A DNA stretch of 64,000 nt, taken from positions 992,001 to 1,056,000 of the forward strand of contig JBMNFB010000001.1 in the NCBI GenBank assembly GCA_050949085.1. The letters are read 5' to 3'. This document shows positions 55,292 to 63,280 of this stretch, in pieces; position 1 is the first letter of the stretch; every line of letters begins with the position of its first letter. The notes beneath the pieces are model-generated. The model worked only from the letters and a program-made list of their open reading frames with translations, made no database searches and was not told the DNA's origin. The translations under genes were made by a program, and so were the position numbers. The DNA comes from JBMNFB01 sp050949085 (GTDB lineage Bacteria; Bacillota; UBA994; UBA5500).

Positions 55292-56185
55292 CTAATCACC
55301 ACCGTCTATTGTGCTATCGTCTAGTTCTACAGTGACAATGTAATGCCCTGTACCGTCGCGGGAAACCTCAAAGGGCAGGTTCCCGGGTACCGGGATCGAC
55401 CCATTGCTGGGCAGAACACGGTAGATCAGGTAAGTCCGCTCAGCGACACCGGCGCGGTAGAATGTGCCAGGCGTGAGCGCTTCGATATATTCCTCCAGGC
55501 AGAGGCCACTCCCGGTGATAATCCGCGCGTGCGGCAGGCCCACATAGCGGAAATGCCAGTGTTCGTAGGGAACGCCCGTAATCTCTTCCTTCCCTCTAGG
55601 ATAGCGCAAGATGAAGCCATAGTCGGCAGCGTTGCTGAGCAACCAATCCCTTTCCCGCATGCTGGCGAAAGGGTTAAGGCCAGTCCTGAGCACCTGCAGG
55701 TCAACCGCAAGACCCGTCTCGTGCTCGCTCTCGCCGGGCTGCGCTACCAGGCGTGAATCCTGCGATCGCGCGAGCAGCTGCGTCTGTTCCTCTGCAGTGC
55801 GGTAGCCGCTGGTGATAATGATGCTGGTATGACCAGCTGTTTTCGCTGCATCCAGCAGCCGTTCTACCTGTTCCAGCGTCTTCTCTTCCAGCTGGATGCC
55901 GGCACTGTGTAGCGGCACTCGCCCCAGGGCGGCTGCCAGCCTAAACCCCGTTTCTTCGGCAGCATACGGATGCGCCGCGTTGACCAGGAGGAGATGGTCG
56001 TCGCGAAATCCATCGGCCGCAACTGACTGAAACGCGATGCCATCCACTGCCACTTCCTGTAACACGACAGTACCACTGGCTGCCGGTTGCCCCAGGGAAA
56101 GCATCTCAGCAACAACGCTGAGCAGCAGTATGACGCCAACGTGCATCACTATTCGTCTGGGGGAGATCCGTCGTCGCTTCTTCAT
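55292..56185 (-). CDS. VanY-like D-alanyl-D-alanine carboxypeptidase (M15B)
   Basis: About 297 residues. An N-terminal anchor ('IVMHVGVILLLSVVAEMLSLG') is followed by an M15 domain with 'IIITSGYRTAEEQTQLLARSQ' and the zinc motif 'PGESEHETGLAVDLQVL' (SxHxxGxAxD) and 'PYEHWHFRYVG' (ExWH). It trims terminal D-Ala from peptidoglycan stem peptides outside the membrane. ATG 56185 is preferred to GTG 56197. First gene of the operon with regulator and kinase, as in van clusters, but no vanHAX genes are present, so resistance should not be inferred. Confidence 0.88.
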   Translation of the reverse strand: MKKRRRISPRRIVMHVGVILLLSVVAEMLSLGQPAASGTVVLQEVAVDGIAFQSVAADGFRDDHLLLVNAAHPYAAEETGFRLAAALGRVPLHSAGIQLEEKTLEQVERLLDAAKTAGHTSIIITSGYRTAEEQTQLLARSQDSRLVAQPGESEHETGLAVDLQVLRTGLNPFASMRERDWLLSNAADYGFILRYPRGKEEITGVPYEHWHFRYVGLPHARIITGSGLCLEEYIEALTPGTFYRAGVAERTYLIYRVLPSNGSIPVPGNLPFEVSRDGTGHYIVTVELDDSTIDGGD

Positions 56186-56325
56186 CGGCGCAGTCACCGT
56201 CCTTACAGGTGACAGTCTAGCCCAAACCCCTTAAGCCTCAACGGAGCAAAAACCTAAGAATTTCTTAAGTCTGGGATGGCAAGCGTATTCGTCTACGACG
56301 TGCACCTCGAATGTCCTGACACACC

Positions 56326-56363
56326 AAGGGGGCCCCTCGCTTCAGGCGGGAGGCCCCCTTTAT
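56326..56363 (-). terminator. Bidirectional terminator before the M1-like peptidase end
   Basis: AAGGGGGCC and GGCCCCCTT pair around a loop of about 17 bases, flanked by T residues on the plus side. It separates the M1-like gene from the VanY operon. Confidence 0.7.
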
Positions 56364-56465
56364 TGCTTTCCTCGTCTTCGGTTTCACAAGGCATACTACC
56401 TGTCGATGGGCAGGATCCCAGCTGATCAACGCTGACAAGCGACGAAACCGCTCTTGGTTTCTCGC

Positions 56466-57686
56466 TTAGTGATGGCGATCCAGCCACCGATCGAACGTGA
56501 TGACAGCTTCCTTGCCGGCGATTTCCCCCAGCAAGCTGAGGAAGCCTGCCGTAGAACACACATGGCGGATCAGCCGCTGGCGCAGCAGTTCTGTCATCCG
56601 CGCTTCGCCTATCAATTGCTCCAAATCGAAGAGAAGCAAGGCTCCTTTGGTGTATAGCACAGGGTGAGCCTCTTCCGCCTCGCGCTCGATCCCACGGATC
56701 GGAGGCAGCCCAGGCAGGCGCGCCCGCATCCTTGCCAGGCTGGCTGCCAGCGCCTCTTCACCCAGACGCGCCCGCAAGGCCTTCTGTGCCGAGAACTCTG
56801 CGAACGATTCGTTCAGCCAGTCTTCCCAGGTGGAGACGTCTGCGCCGGCCCACCACAGATGAGCAAACTCATGAGCAATATAGCGCAGCAAGCGGGCGCG
56901 TTGCTCTGGCTTGTGGTCCGCCAGTGACGAAAGCACTATCAGGCCGGGGCGGGCATAACCACCACCTTCCGTGCGCGGCGCCACTACTACATCGACCTCT
57001 CGCCTTCCACTATCAGCAAACCAGTCCTGGAAGAATTCCAGCACCCAGAGCCCGTCAGCGACGAGGCTGGACAGCCCAGTCTCGTTCTCCCCTGGGACAT
57101 GATGTACGCGCAAGCAGGCCCCTCCCGCCTGACTACTGATCTGATGGAGGTTGGGGGCCGCGATGATGGAGATATCGCTCACAGGCGTGAGTGACGACAG
57201 CTGCCAGAGGCCGGCATCCGTTCTCGCTACTTCGCCCGTTCCCACCAGGCTGTATCTGGGCGGCAAGCCTACTTCCACCTGATAAGTGAAAAGCCCCCCA
57301 TGCGGGTTCCAGGGGAACCAGGGCATGTACAGGCCTATTTCCGCCCAATTCGGACTCAAGCGATTCACGCCCCAGGGCAGCGGTTGTGTCAACGCCCCCC
57401 GATAATGCCATTGAAGCTCGCATGTCTGATCCGGCTGAAGCGGGCGCGCCCACCTCAGCTGCCAGGTATCAGCTTCCGGAGTAAACGGAAAATCGCAGCC
57501 TTCTCGTTTTTCGTAGGATACCAGCTCTGACCCCGTCAGCTGCTCCATCTGAAGATTGCGGTGCAAGAGGAATGATGCCGTCTCGCTCTTGGCAGTTGAT
57601 CGGTAAAGCAGCCGCACCTTGGCTTCCAGGCTGCTGCTATCCGGATTCAGAATCAAAGTAGCTATGTAATGGGTGACGTTCGACAT
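56466..57686 (-). CDS. M1-family aminopeptidase-like protein
   Basis: 406 residues, shorter than classical M1 enzymes. The N-terminal beta domain ('HYIATLILNPDSSSLEAKVRLLY') leads to the catalytic part with 'RYIAHEFAHLWWAGADVSTWEDWLNESFAEFSAQ', i.e. HEXXH, 18 residues, then Glu. The upstream exopeptidase motif is replaced by 'EGGGYARPGLIVLSS'. No signal peptide, so probably cytosolic. GAGGAGG lies before the ATG. It stands alone and is distinct from the secreted M1 gene at 10-12 kb. Confidence 0.85.
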   Translation of the reverse strand: MSNVTHYIATLILNPDSSSLEAKVRLLYRSTAKSETASFLLHRNLQMEQLTGSELVSYEKREGCDFPFTPEADTWQLRWARPLQPDQTCELQWHYRGALTQPLPWGVNRLSPNWAEIGLYMPWFPWNPHGGLFTYQVEVGLPPRYSLVGTGEVARTDAGLWQLSSLTPVSDISIIAAPNLHQISSQAGGACLRVHHVPGENETGLSSLVADGLWVLEFFQDWFADSGRREVDVVVAPRTEGGGYARPGLIVLSSLADHKPEQRARLLRYIAHEFAHLWWAGADVSTWEDWLNESFAEFSAQKALRARLGEEALAASLARMRARLPGLPPIRGIEREAEEAHPVLYTKGALLLFDLEQLIGEARMTELLRQRLIRHVCSTAGFLSLLGEIAGKEAVITFDRWLDRHH

Positions 57687-57992
57687 TGGAGTACCTCCTC
57701 ATCAATCAACCTGGGCAAGTCATCACGACACTCAACAAGACTAACCCCCATTATAAGAACAGTCAAGCCAATAGTTAACTATGGCAAGGGAGCGGTTAAC
57801 CAACAGGAATATGGCGGCACTGACCAGTGTGGCCCCCGTAGCTGCTGTGTGGTCCCTCCGGCCGCTTCCCGATGGTGCTGCAGGCTATCAGCGACGCTAT
57901 CCCCCGTGCGAATCGCCTTCTCCGGCAACCTGTATTTCGACGACGGAGCAGGCAGTCCCCTGACCTCCATATCAACTCGCCACCGCATAGAT
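57687..57992. other. Gene-free interval with a faint coding trace
   Basis: No intact gene. On the plus strand around 57850-57985 one frame reads 'GRFPMVLQAISDAIPRANRLL', which faintly resembles the end of an ABC-2-type membrane protein, but stops interrupt it on both sides. I treat it as a possible remnant only. Confidence 0.25.
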
Positions 57993-58057
57993 GATGTAAA
58001 GCCCCCTTGACATCGCACCACATGCTGAATATACTGATGTAAAGTGGGCTTTACATG
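57993..58057 (+). promoter_or_regulatory. Promoter with two flanking operators for the XRE gene
   Basis: TTGACA (58008-58013), 17 bases, TATACT (58031-58036) is a near-perfect sigma-A promoter. A palindrome ATGTAAAG-tggg-CTTTACAT (58038-58057) covers the start region, and a second, imperfect copy ATGTAAAG-ccccc-TTGACAT (57993-58012) covers the -35. The layout suggests autorepression by the XRE protein. Confidence 0.75.
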
Positions 58058-58069
58058 GAGGTGGCGGCA

Positions 58070-58282
58070 ATGCAGAATCGGGTTCGCGAGCTGCGCACTG
58101 CGGCCGGTATCACTCAGGAGCAGCTGGCGCAGCTTACCGGTGTTACCCGGCAGACGATCATTTCGATCGAAAACGGGAGGTATAATCCGTCACTTCTGCT
58201 GGCCTATAAGATTGCGCGTTGCTTCGGGTTGAGCATAGAGGAAGTATTCCTGTGTGAGGCAGAACTGGAGGGTGAGAAATGA
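58070..58282 (+). CDS. XRE-family transcriptional regulator
   Basis: About 70 residues, a single helix-turn-helix domain: 'VRELRTAAGITQEQLAQLTG' and 'VTRQTIISIENGRYNPSLLLAYKIA', then 'FGLSIEEVF', typical of the YozG/small Cro-like regulators. GGAGGTG precedes ATG 58070. It overlaps the next membrane gene by four bases (ATGA). Such pairs (small XRE repressor plus DUF membrane protein) are common in Bacillota. Likely binds the twin operators upstream. Confidence 0.9.
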   Translation: MQNRVRELRTAAGITQEQLAQLTGVTRQTIISIENGRYNPSLLLAYKIARCFGLSIEEVFLCEAELEGEK

Positions 58283-58950
58283 TTGAGACAGAGAAGCGTC
58301 GCTTTCATCTCCGGGGGATACGCTGGACTAACCTGCTGGCCACAGCTGCAGCGCTGCTCGTCTTGCATCTGGGTGAAGACATGGCAGCGGGTATACCCGC
58401 CCCAGGAAATCTATCGCTGGGGTTGATTCCTAAGTATGTTCTGATCTTCTGGGTGGTCAATCTGGCGTTTGATCGGCTGGTCAAGCGTTCGCCCAAGCCG
58501 GTTCAGCGTTTTCGCGGGCTTGCGGTCATCGTGCTACTCTTTGGGGTGATTTTCTTCGTTCTGACCTGGTCCACTGCGCGGGAGCTAGTGCACTCCGGAA
58601 TGCCCCTCGGCCTGGCGCTGCAGCGCACCTCCCTCTGGCTGATCTGCGGCGTAGCAGCGCTGGCGGCCGGAATCGGGCAGTTCTACTGCGCCTGGCTGAC
58701 TTCCGAGCGAGACGCCAGGGAGCACCTGTCCAGCATCGGCCAACCGATGACGCGGGATGAGAGGGACGAAGAAGTGATGAAGCGCTCCGCGCAGGCAGCG
58801 TTCATGGTGAGCATGCTACTGTTCTTCCTGGTCTTGCCGCTGGTCGAACTGTTTGTCTGGCACCGCTACCCTGTCTTCTCCCTGCTGGTCGGCGGCCTGA
58901 TTGGCCTGTCCTGGATGATCGCTTACCTCTATTGGTACTACCGGCTCTAG
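58279..58950 (+). CDS. Membrane protein coupled to the XRE regulator
   Basis: 223 residues with about six membrane segments ('WTNLLATAAALLVLHL', 'YVLIFWVVNLAFDRL', 'GLAVIVLLFGVIFFVLTW', 'LWLICGVAALAAGIG', 'AAFMVSMLLFFLVLPLVEL', 'GGLIGLSWMIAYLYWY'). A charged cytosolic loop with 'DERDEEVMKRSAQAA' precedes the last pair. No family recognised with certainty; the position after an XRE gene recalls DUF3169/DUF2178-like partners. Translation is coupled to the regulator. Confidence 0.65.
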   Translation: MIETEKRRFHLRGIRWTNLLATAAALLVLHLGEDMAAGIPAPGNLSLGLIPKYVLIFWVVNLAFDRLVKRSPKPVQRFRGLAVIVLLFGVIFFVLTWSTARELVHSGMPLGLALQRTSLWLICGVAALAAGIGQFYCAWLTSERDAREHLSSIGQPMTRDERDEEVMKRSAQAAFMVSMLLFFLVLPLVELFVWHRYPVFSLLVGGLIGLSWMIAYLYWYYRL

Positions 58951-59081
58951 AGCAGGCCAGGTCCAGCCGACCCTAAGCAGGACTCGGCTACTCGGATGAC
59001 GAAACGAAAGACCAGGAGCCTCTGGCGGATCAGCCAGGCGGGCTTTTGGTCAATTCTTTTTAGGAAAAGAAGGTTATCGGA

Positions 59082-59804
59082 GTGAAACCAGACGACTTTC
59101 TGAAGTTCGATAGCGTTCACAACCGGCTGCTGGGCAAAGGCGTTGATCTGGAAGCGCTGGAGACGGCCTATGGCCAGATCGCGCGCTGCGCACAATATAG
59201 CCTGCTGGTGCACGAGATGCAGTCTTGCCGGGCGTGCCCGCTGCACAGGGGCGCGCAGCGGATGGTGCCCGGCATCGGCTCGCTCCTCTCCCCTCTCATG
59301 CTGGTCGGCGAAGGCCTGGGCGAGATGGAAGAGTTGCTGGGCGTCCCCTTCATTGGGGATGCCGGCCATATCCTGACCATGACGCTTAACACCATCGGCG
59401 TCGACCGGCAGCAGGTATATATCACAAACATCTGCCACTGCCGCCCTCCAGGGAACCGCACGCCCAGCGAAAGCGAGGCGGCGGCCTGCTATCCCTGGCT
59501 GCAGCGGGAACTGCGGACGGTGCGGCCGCGGGTAATCGTCACCCTGGGCAACACAGCGATGCAAACGCTGCGCCAGAACCCCCGGCTGAAGATCACCACG
59601 GAGCGCGGCCAGTGGCATACTTATGATTTCTCTGGCAGAGAAATCGCCCTCCTGCACACCTATCATCCCAGCTACGTGCTGCGCCAGCTGGATAGCCGCA
59701 GCAATTCTGCGGTGAAAAACAACTTCTATAAAGACTTGCTGATGGCCGTGGAGAAGGCCCGCGAGCTGGTGCCGGAATACAGCTGGACGCTGCCGCAGCG
59801 GTAA
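59082..59804 (+). CDS. Uracil-DNA glycosylase, family 4-like
   Basis: 240 residues. 'MQSCRACPLHRGAQRMVPGIG' supplies the first two iron-sulfur Cys, 'LMLVGEGLGEMEELLGVPFIGDAGHIL' is the uracil-binding GE..G...E..G.PF.G block, 'VYITNICHCRPPGNRTP' and 'AACYPWLQREL' give the remaining Cys. 'LLHTYHPSYVLR' is the DNA-intercalation/HPS motif. The second block has GLGEMEE where GxPG/xxE is usual (Pro replaced by Leu), a notable change. It removes uracil from DNA. GTG start. Confidence 0.85.
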   Translation: MKPDDFLKFDSVHNRLLGKGVDLEALETAYGQIARCAQYSLLVHEMQSCRACPLHRGAQRMVPGIGSLLSPLMLVGEGLGEMEELLGVPFIGDAGHILTMTLNTIGVDRQQVYITNICHCRPPGNRTPSESEAAACYPWLQRELRTVRPRVIVTLGNTAMQTLRQNPRLKITTERGQWHTYDFSGREIALLHTYHPSYVLRQLDSRSNSAVKNNFYKDLLMAVEKARELVPEYSWTLPQR

Positions 59805-59827
59805 GGCGGCCTTGGGACAAAGGCCTG

Positions 59828-60202
59828 CTAGCGGTGCTGGTCGACCAGAATCGGGTTTCCGTCTGGATCCTCAATTACAAAATACGCGGGCCCACTGGAG
59901 TTGACGTCGGCCTCCTGTAGAAACTGGAGGCCTTTGCTCCGGAGCTGCTCCTGCAGGACCCTGACATCAGTGAACTCGTCGATTTCCTCACCTTCCCGGC
60001 TCCAGCCGGGATTAAAGGTGAGGATGTTCTTCTCAAACATGCCCTGAAAAAGGCCGATAGTGCAATCGTCATTCTGCATGATCAGCCAGTTCTGCTTAAT
60101 GTTCCCCCCAACAGCCTCAAATCCCAGCTTCTCATAGAATTCCCTTGACTTGTGGATGTCCTGCACAGCCAGGCTCACTGAGAAATTGCCGATGCTGCTC
60201 AT
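59828..60202 (-). CDS. VOC/glyoxalase-superfamily protein
   Basis: 124 residues in two beta-alpha-beta-beta-beta units: 'FSVSLAVQDIHKSREFYEKLGFEAVGG' and 'YFVIEDPDGNPILVDQH'. The pattern is that of bleomycin-resistance/glyoxalase-like proteins. Metal ligands are not obvious and no substrate can be assigned. It is convergent with the glycosylase gene. Confidence 0.85.
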   Translation of the reverse strand: MSSIGNFSVSLAVQDIHKSREFYEKLGFEAVGGNIKQNWLIMQNDDCTIGLFQGMFEKNILTFNPGWSREGEEIDEFTDVRVLQEQLRSKGLQFLQEADVNSSGPAYFVIEDPDGNPILVDQHR

Positions 60203-60401
60203 CGTCCTACCTCCCTATCTGCATCCGCTCAGATTGTATTCATGAGTTGGCCCCCTCTTCGCCAACGAGACAGCGAAGTCCTGCCCAAGTGGGCAGGAAG
60301 GAACCTGGGAATACAACAGGAATCTGATAATTCGTAGAGGACCGCAAGAATGGTCAAGAACACCCCTCTGCAGGGTGGTATTTTGACCTGGGGGTGAGGA
60401 A

Positions 60402-61304
60402 GTGACCAGTTGGGAGAAGATCGAGGCGGTACAGCGCATGCAGGATTACATCGCGGCGCATATCCACGAGAAGATAACGCTGAAGAACCTGGCAGATGCA
60501 GCTGCCTATTCGCCCTGGTATGCAGCCCGGATCTTTCGGGAACTGACCGGGAAGACGCCGTTTGAGTATATCAGGGCGCTCCGGCTATCTGAAGCCGCCG
60601 TCAGGCTGAGGGACTCGGACACGAGAATAGTGGATGTGGCACTTGACTTTGTGTTTGACTCGCACGAGGGCTTCACGCGGGCATTCTCGCGGCAGTTTGG
60701 CATTTCGCCCCGCGACTACAGCAAGAGAAGGCCGCCGCTTCAGCTCTTCATGCCCAACCGGATCCGCGACTACTACCTCAGACTCCAGAAAGGGGAGATT
60801 GAGATGTCAGAGCAGGCGAACCTAAATACTGTCTTTGTCCAGGTGGTGGAAAGACCGGCGCGCAAGTTGATTCTCAAGCGGGGCCGGGAGGCGACCCATT
60901 ACTTCGAGTACTGCGAAGAAGTGGGCTGTGATGTCTGGGGCATTCTGTGCAGCATCAATGAGGCGCTCTTTGAACCGGTGGGAATGTGGCTGCCCGAGAA
61001 CCTGCGCACGCCGGGCACGTCGGTCTACGCGCAGGGAGTCGAGGTACCAGCTGACTATGCGGGCGAGGTGCCAGCAGGGTTTGACCTGATCGACCTGCCG
61101 CCCTGCAAGATGATGATTTTCCAGGGCCAGCCGTTCAAGGACGAGGAGTTCGGCGAGGCGATCAACAGCCTCTGGGAAGCCATGAAAAACTATGACCCGG
61201 AGATCTACGGTTTCACCTGGGCGGACGAGGATGGACCACGCTTTCAGATGGAACCGCGCGGCTACCGCGGCTACATCGAGGGCCGCCCGGTACGGCAGAT
61301 CTAA
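60402..61304 (+). CDS. AraC-family regulator with GyrI-like effector domain
   Basis: 300 residues. Two helix-turn-helices at residues 1-105 ('ITLKNLADAAAYSPWYAARIFRELTGKTPFEYIRALRL', 'ALDFVFDSHEGFTRAFSRQFGISPRDY') are followed by a GyrI/SOUL-like ligand domain ('VQVVERPARKLILKRG' to the end), as in Rob/BmrR-like multidrug regulators. GTG 60402 follows GGGGTGAGG. No obvious target gene is adjacent. The following 430-base gap (61305-61737) holds only the riboswitch region. Confidence 0.9.
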   Translation: MTSWEKIEAVQRMQDYIAAHIHEKITLKNLADAAAYSPWYAARIFRELTGKTPFEYIRALRLSEAAVRLRDSDTRIVDVALDFVFDSHEGFTRAFSRQFGISPRDYSKRRPPLQLFMPNRIRDYYLRLQKGEIEMSEQANLNTVFVQVVERPARKLILKRGREATHYFEYCEEVGCDVWGILCSINEALFEPVGMWLPENLRTPGTSVYAQGVEVPADYAGEVPAGFDLIDLPPCKMMIFQGQPFKDEEFGEAINSLWEAMKNYDPEIYGFTWADEDGPRFQMEPRGYRGYIEGRPVRQI

Positions 61305-61493
61305 TCACTGCAATATGGGAAGGGGGCTGCTGCACACGCAAGGGCTTCTCAGCCAATTAGTCAAGGGCGGTACGTAAGATTCCTGGGGCAACTTGCACAC
61401 GACAGACAGTTTTGGTCGAGCATTTCTTCTATAACGTATCACTCCCACCATAGTGACACTTTCGCTGTCCAGCCACGATTCCATATGTTTGCC

Positions 61494-61522
61494 TTGACGC
61501 TAGCTGGCTAGTCTGTTAAGAT
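61494..61522 (+). promoter_or_regulatory. Candidate promoter of the riboswitch-NSS transcript
   Basis: TTGACG (61494-61499) and TAAGAT (61517-61522) are 17 bases apart, a moderate sigma-A match, 13 bases upstream of the RNA element. Confidence 0.45.
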
Positions 61523-61534
61523 CATCCCTAAATT

Positions 61535-61642
61535 GCTTGGGAGTGTACCTAGGGTTCCGCAGCCTTTAGGCTGGTCTGGTCCGAGCGGTACAGGCGCAAT
61601 TCGGCGCTACACCGTGGGTAGAAAAGACCCTAGCGGCAGGTT
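61535..61642 (+). ncRNA. ykkC-family riboswitch (possibly a subtype 2 variant)
   Basis: CTAGGGTTCCG (61549-61559), CTGGTCCGAGCGG, a GCGC hairpin, CTACACCG and GGGTAGAAAAGACCC appear in the order and spacing of the ykkC-yxkD aptamer. Guanidine-I members have GGTCCGAGAG and a closing CCGGGAG; here these are GGTCCGAGCGG and CCTAGCGGCAGG. The change suggests one of the subtype 2 ligands (ppGpp, PRPP or a nucleotide) rather than guanidine, which is inference from motif divergence. A GC-rich segment 61650-61715 downstream (GGCGGGGAC with GTCCCC) could be the expression platform. The regulated gene is an NSS transporter. Confidence 0.7.
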
Positions 61643-61737
61643 CCAGCATCAGGCGGGGACTGCGAGCTGGGGTCTTCTTGTCCCCCGAGACCCTGGAGGC
61701 GGTCCCCAACCTCAACTACAGAAGGGAGCCAGCATCT

Positions 61738-63108
61738 ATGACTCATCCTGACTCATCCAACCGCTCCACCAGCCGCGACTCGTTCGTCAGTAGCCTGGGA
61801 GCAATCATCGTCACTCTGGGGTCCGCCGTCGGCCTCGGCAACATCTGGAAGTTCCCAGCTCTGGCCGGCCAAAATGGCGGCGCTGCATTCGTTCTGCTCT
61901 ATCTGCTCTGTGCAGCCGGCGTCGGGCTGCCGGTGATGATCGCCGAATTGCTGCTGGGGCGCATCGCCCGCTCCAATCCCATTTCTGCCTTCCGCAAACT
62001 GGCTCCGGGCAAAGCCTGGTATCTGATTGGCGTTAGCGGCGTGATTGCCGCGGTGGTGATCATGGCCTTCTACACTAACGTAGCAGGCTGGGTTTATTCT
62101 TACGCCTTCAAAGCCCTGACCGGCCAGCTGGTGGCCGACCAGGCAGGCGCCATCTTTGAGCAGACGGTGGCCTCACCGGCAAGCTCGCTGCTCTGGCAAC
62201 TGCTGGCCCTGTCCGTCGCGGCAGGAGTGGTGATCATGGGCGTGAGCAGTGGTATCGAACGGGTGCTAAAGCGGCTGATGCCCCTGCTTCTGGTCCTGCT
62301 GATTATCTGCGACGTGCGGGCGCTCTCGCTACCGGGCGCACAGGAGGGCCTGGCCTTTCTATTTCAGCCGGACCTGAGCAAACTCACGGTGAGCGCAGTG
62401 CTCACTGCCCTCGGCCTGGCCTTCTTCAAGCTCTCAGTGGGCATGGGGACGATGCTTACCTATGGCAGCTACATGAGCGATGAGCAGAGCGTTCCCGGCA
62501 CAGCCGTCAGGGTGGCGCTGGCCGATACTGCGGTCTCGATGCTGGCTGGTGTCGCCATCTTCCCGGCGGTATTTGCATTTGGGCAGGAACCCACCATGGG
62601 ACCAGGCCTGCTGTTTGCCACGATTCCGGCCGTCTTTGCCGAAATGCCCCTGGGCAGCATCTTCACCTTTCTTTTCTTTGTGCTGACGGCCATCGCTGCC
62701 ACGGGAGCGATGATCTCACTGCTGGAGCCCCCAGTAGCCTTTATCCACGAAACACTGAACTGGTCGCGCCCCAGAGCTGGCCTGCTGGTGATGGTGCTGA
62801 TCGCTGCACTCGGGCTGCCTGCCACTCTGTCGACCAACGTCTGGGGGTCACTCCAGGTGTTGGGGATGAGTTTCTTTGACTTCTGCGACTACCTCTCCTC
62901 CAACATCCTGCTGCCGGTCGGCGGCATTGCCACCGCACTGTTCGTGGGCTGGGTCTGGAAGAGGCAGCGCTTTGTCGCTGCTGGCAGCAATCAGGGCACG
63001 CTACATAACCAGCGCCTGCTGGGCGTGGTTCACATGCTGCTCAAGTTTGTGACTCCGGTTATCGTCACGATCATACTGCTGAACGGACTGGGGATTATCA
63101 CACCGTAA
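61738..63108 (+). CDS. NSS (SLC6-type) sodium-dependent transporter
   Basis: About 456 residues with 11-12 membrane segments. The LeuT-fold start 'SLGAIIVTLGSAVGLGNIWKFPALAGQNGGAAFVLLYLL' holds the sodium-site and unwound helix 1, and 'YTNVAGWVYSYAFK' is helix 3. Prokaryotic members import amino acids such as leucine, tyrosine or tryptophan with Na+. AGAAGGGAG precedes ATG 61738. It lies behind a ykkC-type RNA, so expression is likely ligand-controlled. An in-frame codon at 61678 would lie in the expression platform and is rejected. Confidence 0.92.
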   Translation: MTHPDSSNRSTSRDSFVSSLGAIIVTLGSAVGLGNIWKFPALAGQNGGAAFVLLYLLCAAGVGLPVMIAELLLGRIARSNPISAFRKLAPGKAWYLIGVSGVIAAVVIMAFYTNVAGWVYSYAFKALTGQLVADQAGAIFEQTVASPASSLLWQLLALSVAAGVVIMGVSSGIERVLKRLMPLLLVLLIICDVRALSLPGAQEGLAFLFQPDLSKLTVSAVLTALGLAFFKLSVGMGTMLTYGSYMSDEQSVPGTAVRVALADTAVSMLAGVAIFPAVFAFGQEPTMGPGLLFATIPAVFAEMPLGSIFTFLFFVLTAIAATGAMISLLEPPVAFIHETLNWSRPRAGLLVMVLIAALGLPATLSTNVWGSLQVLGMSFFDFCDYLSSNILLPVGGIATALFVGWVWKRQRFVAAGSNQGTLHNQRLLGVVHMLLKFVTPVIVTIILLNGLGIITP

Positions 63109-63205
63109 GCAGAGCAGGATTGCTGCATCCGTCCCACACAAGCCCTCTAACAATGCCCATCCAGTATGCTCGCAGGGGTGAAACCCTGTTCCCTGACACG
63201 ACAAA

Positions 63206-63250
63206 GGCGTGCTGCAAAACGCTCCCGAGATGAGCATTTTGCAGCACGCC
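63206..63250 (+). terminator. Bidirectional terminator with 14-bp perfect stem
   Basis: GGCGTGCTGCAAAA and TTTTGCAGCACGCC pair perfectly, and the stem extends inward through a mismatch (GCTC/GAGC). It separates the convergent NSS gene and the amidohydrolase gene. Confidence 0.85.
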
Positions 63251-63280
63251 TCCTATTTCTATCGTCGCAACGCTGCGCAG

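Noticed and set aside
55292..56185. Vancomycin-resistance cluster
   Set aside because: VanY-like, regulator and kinase genes alone do not give resistance; vanH, vanA/B-type ligase and vanX are absent.
57669..58021. Overlapping open frames upstream of the XRE gene
   Set aside because: No ribosome sites and Arg/Pro/Ser-rich nonsense composition; at most a degraded membrane-gene remnant.
61541..61553. 13-base match between array 1 spacer 26 and the ykkC region
   Set aside because: A match of that length is expected by chance given the number of spacer positions and the window size; no self-targeting is claimed.
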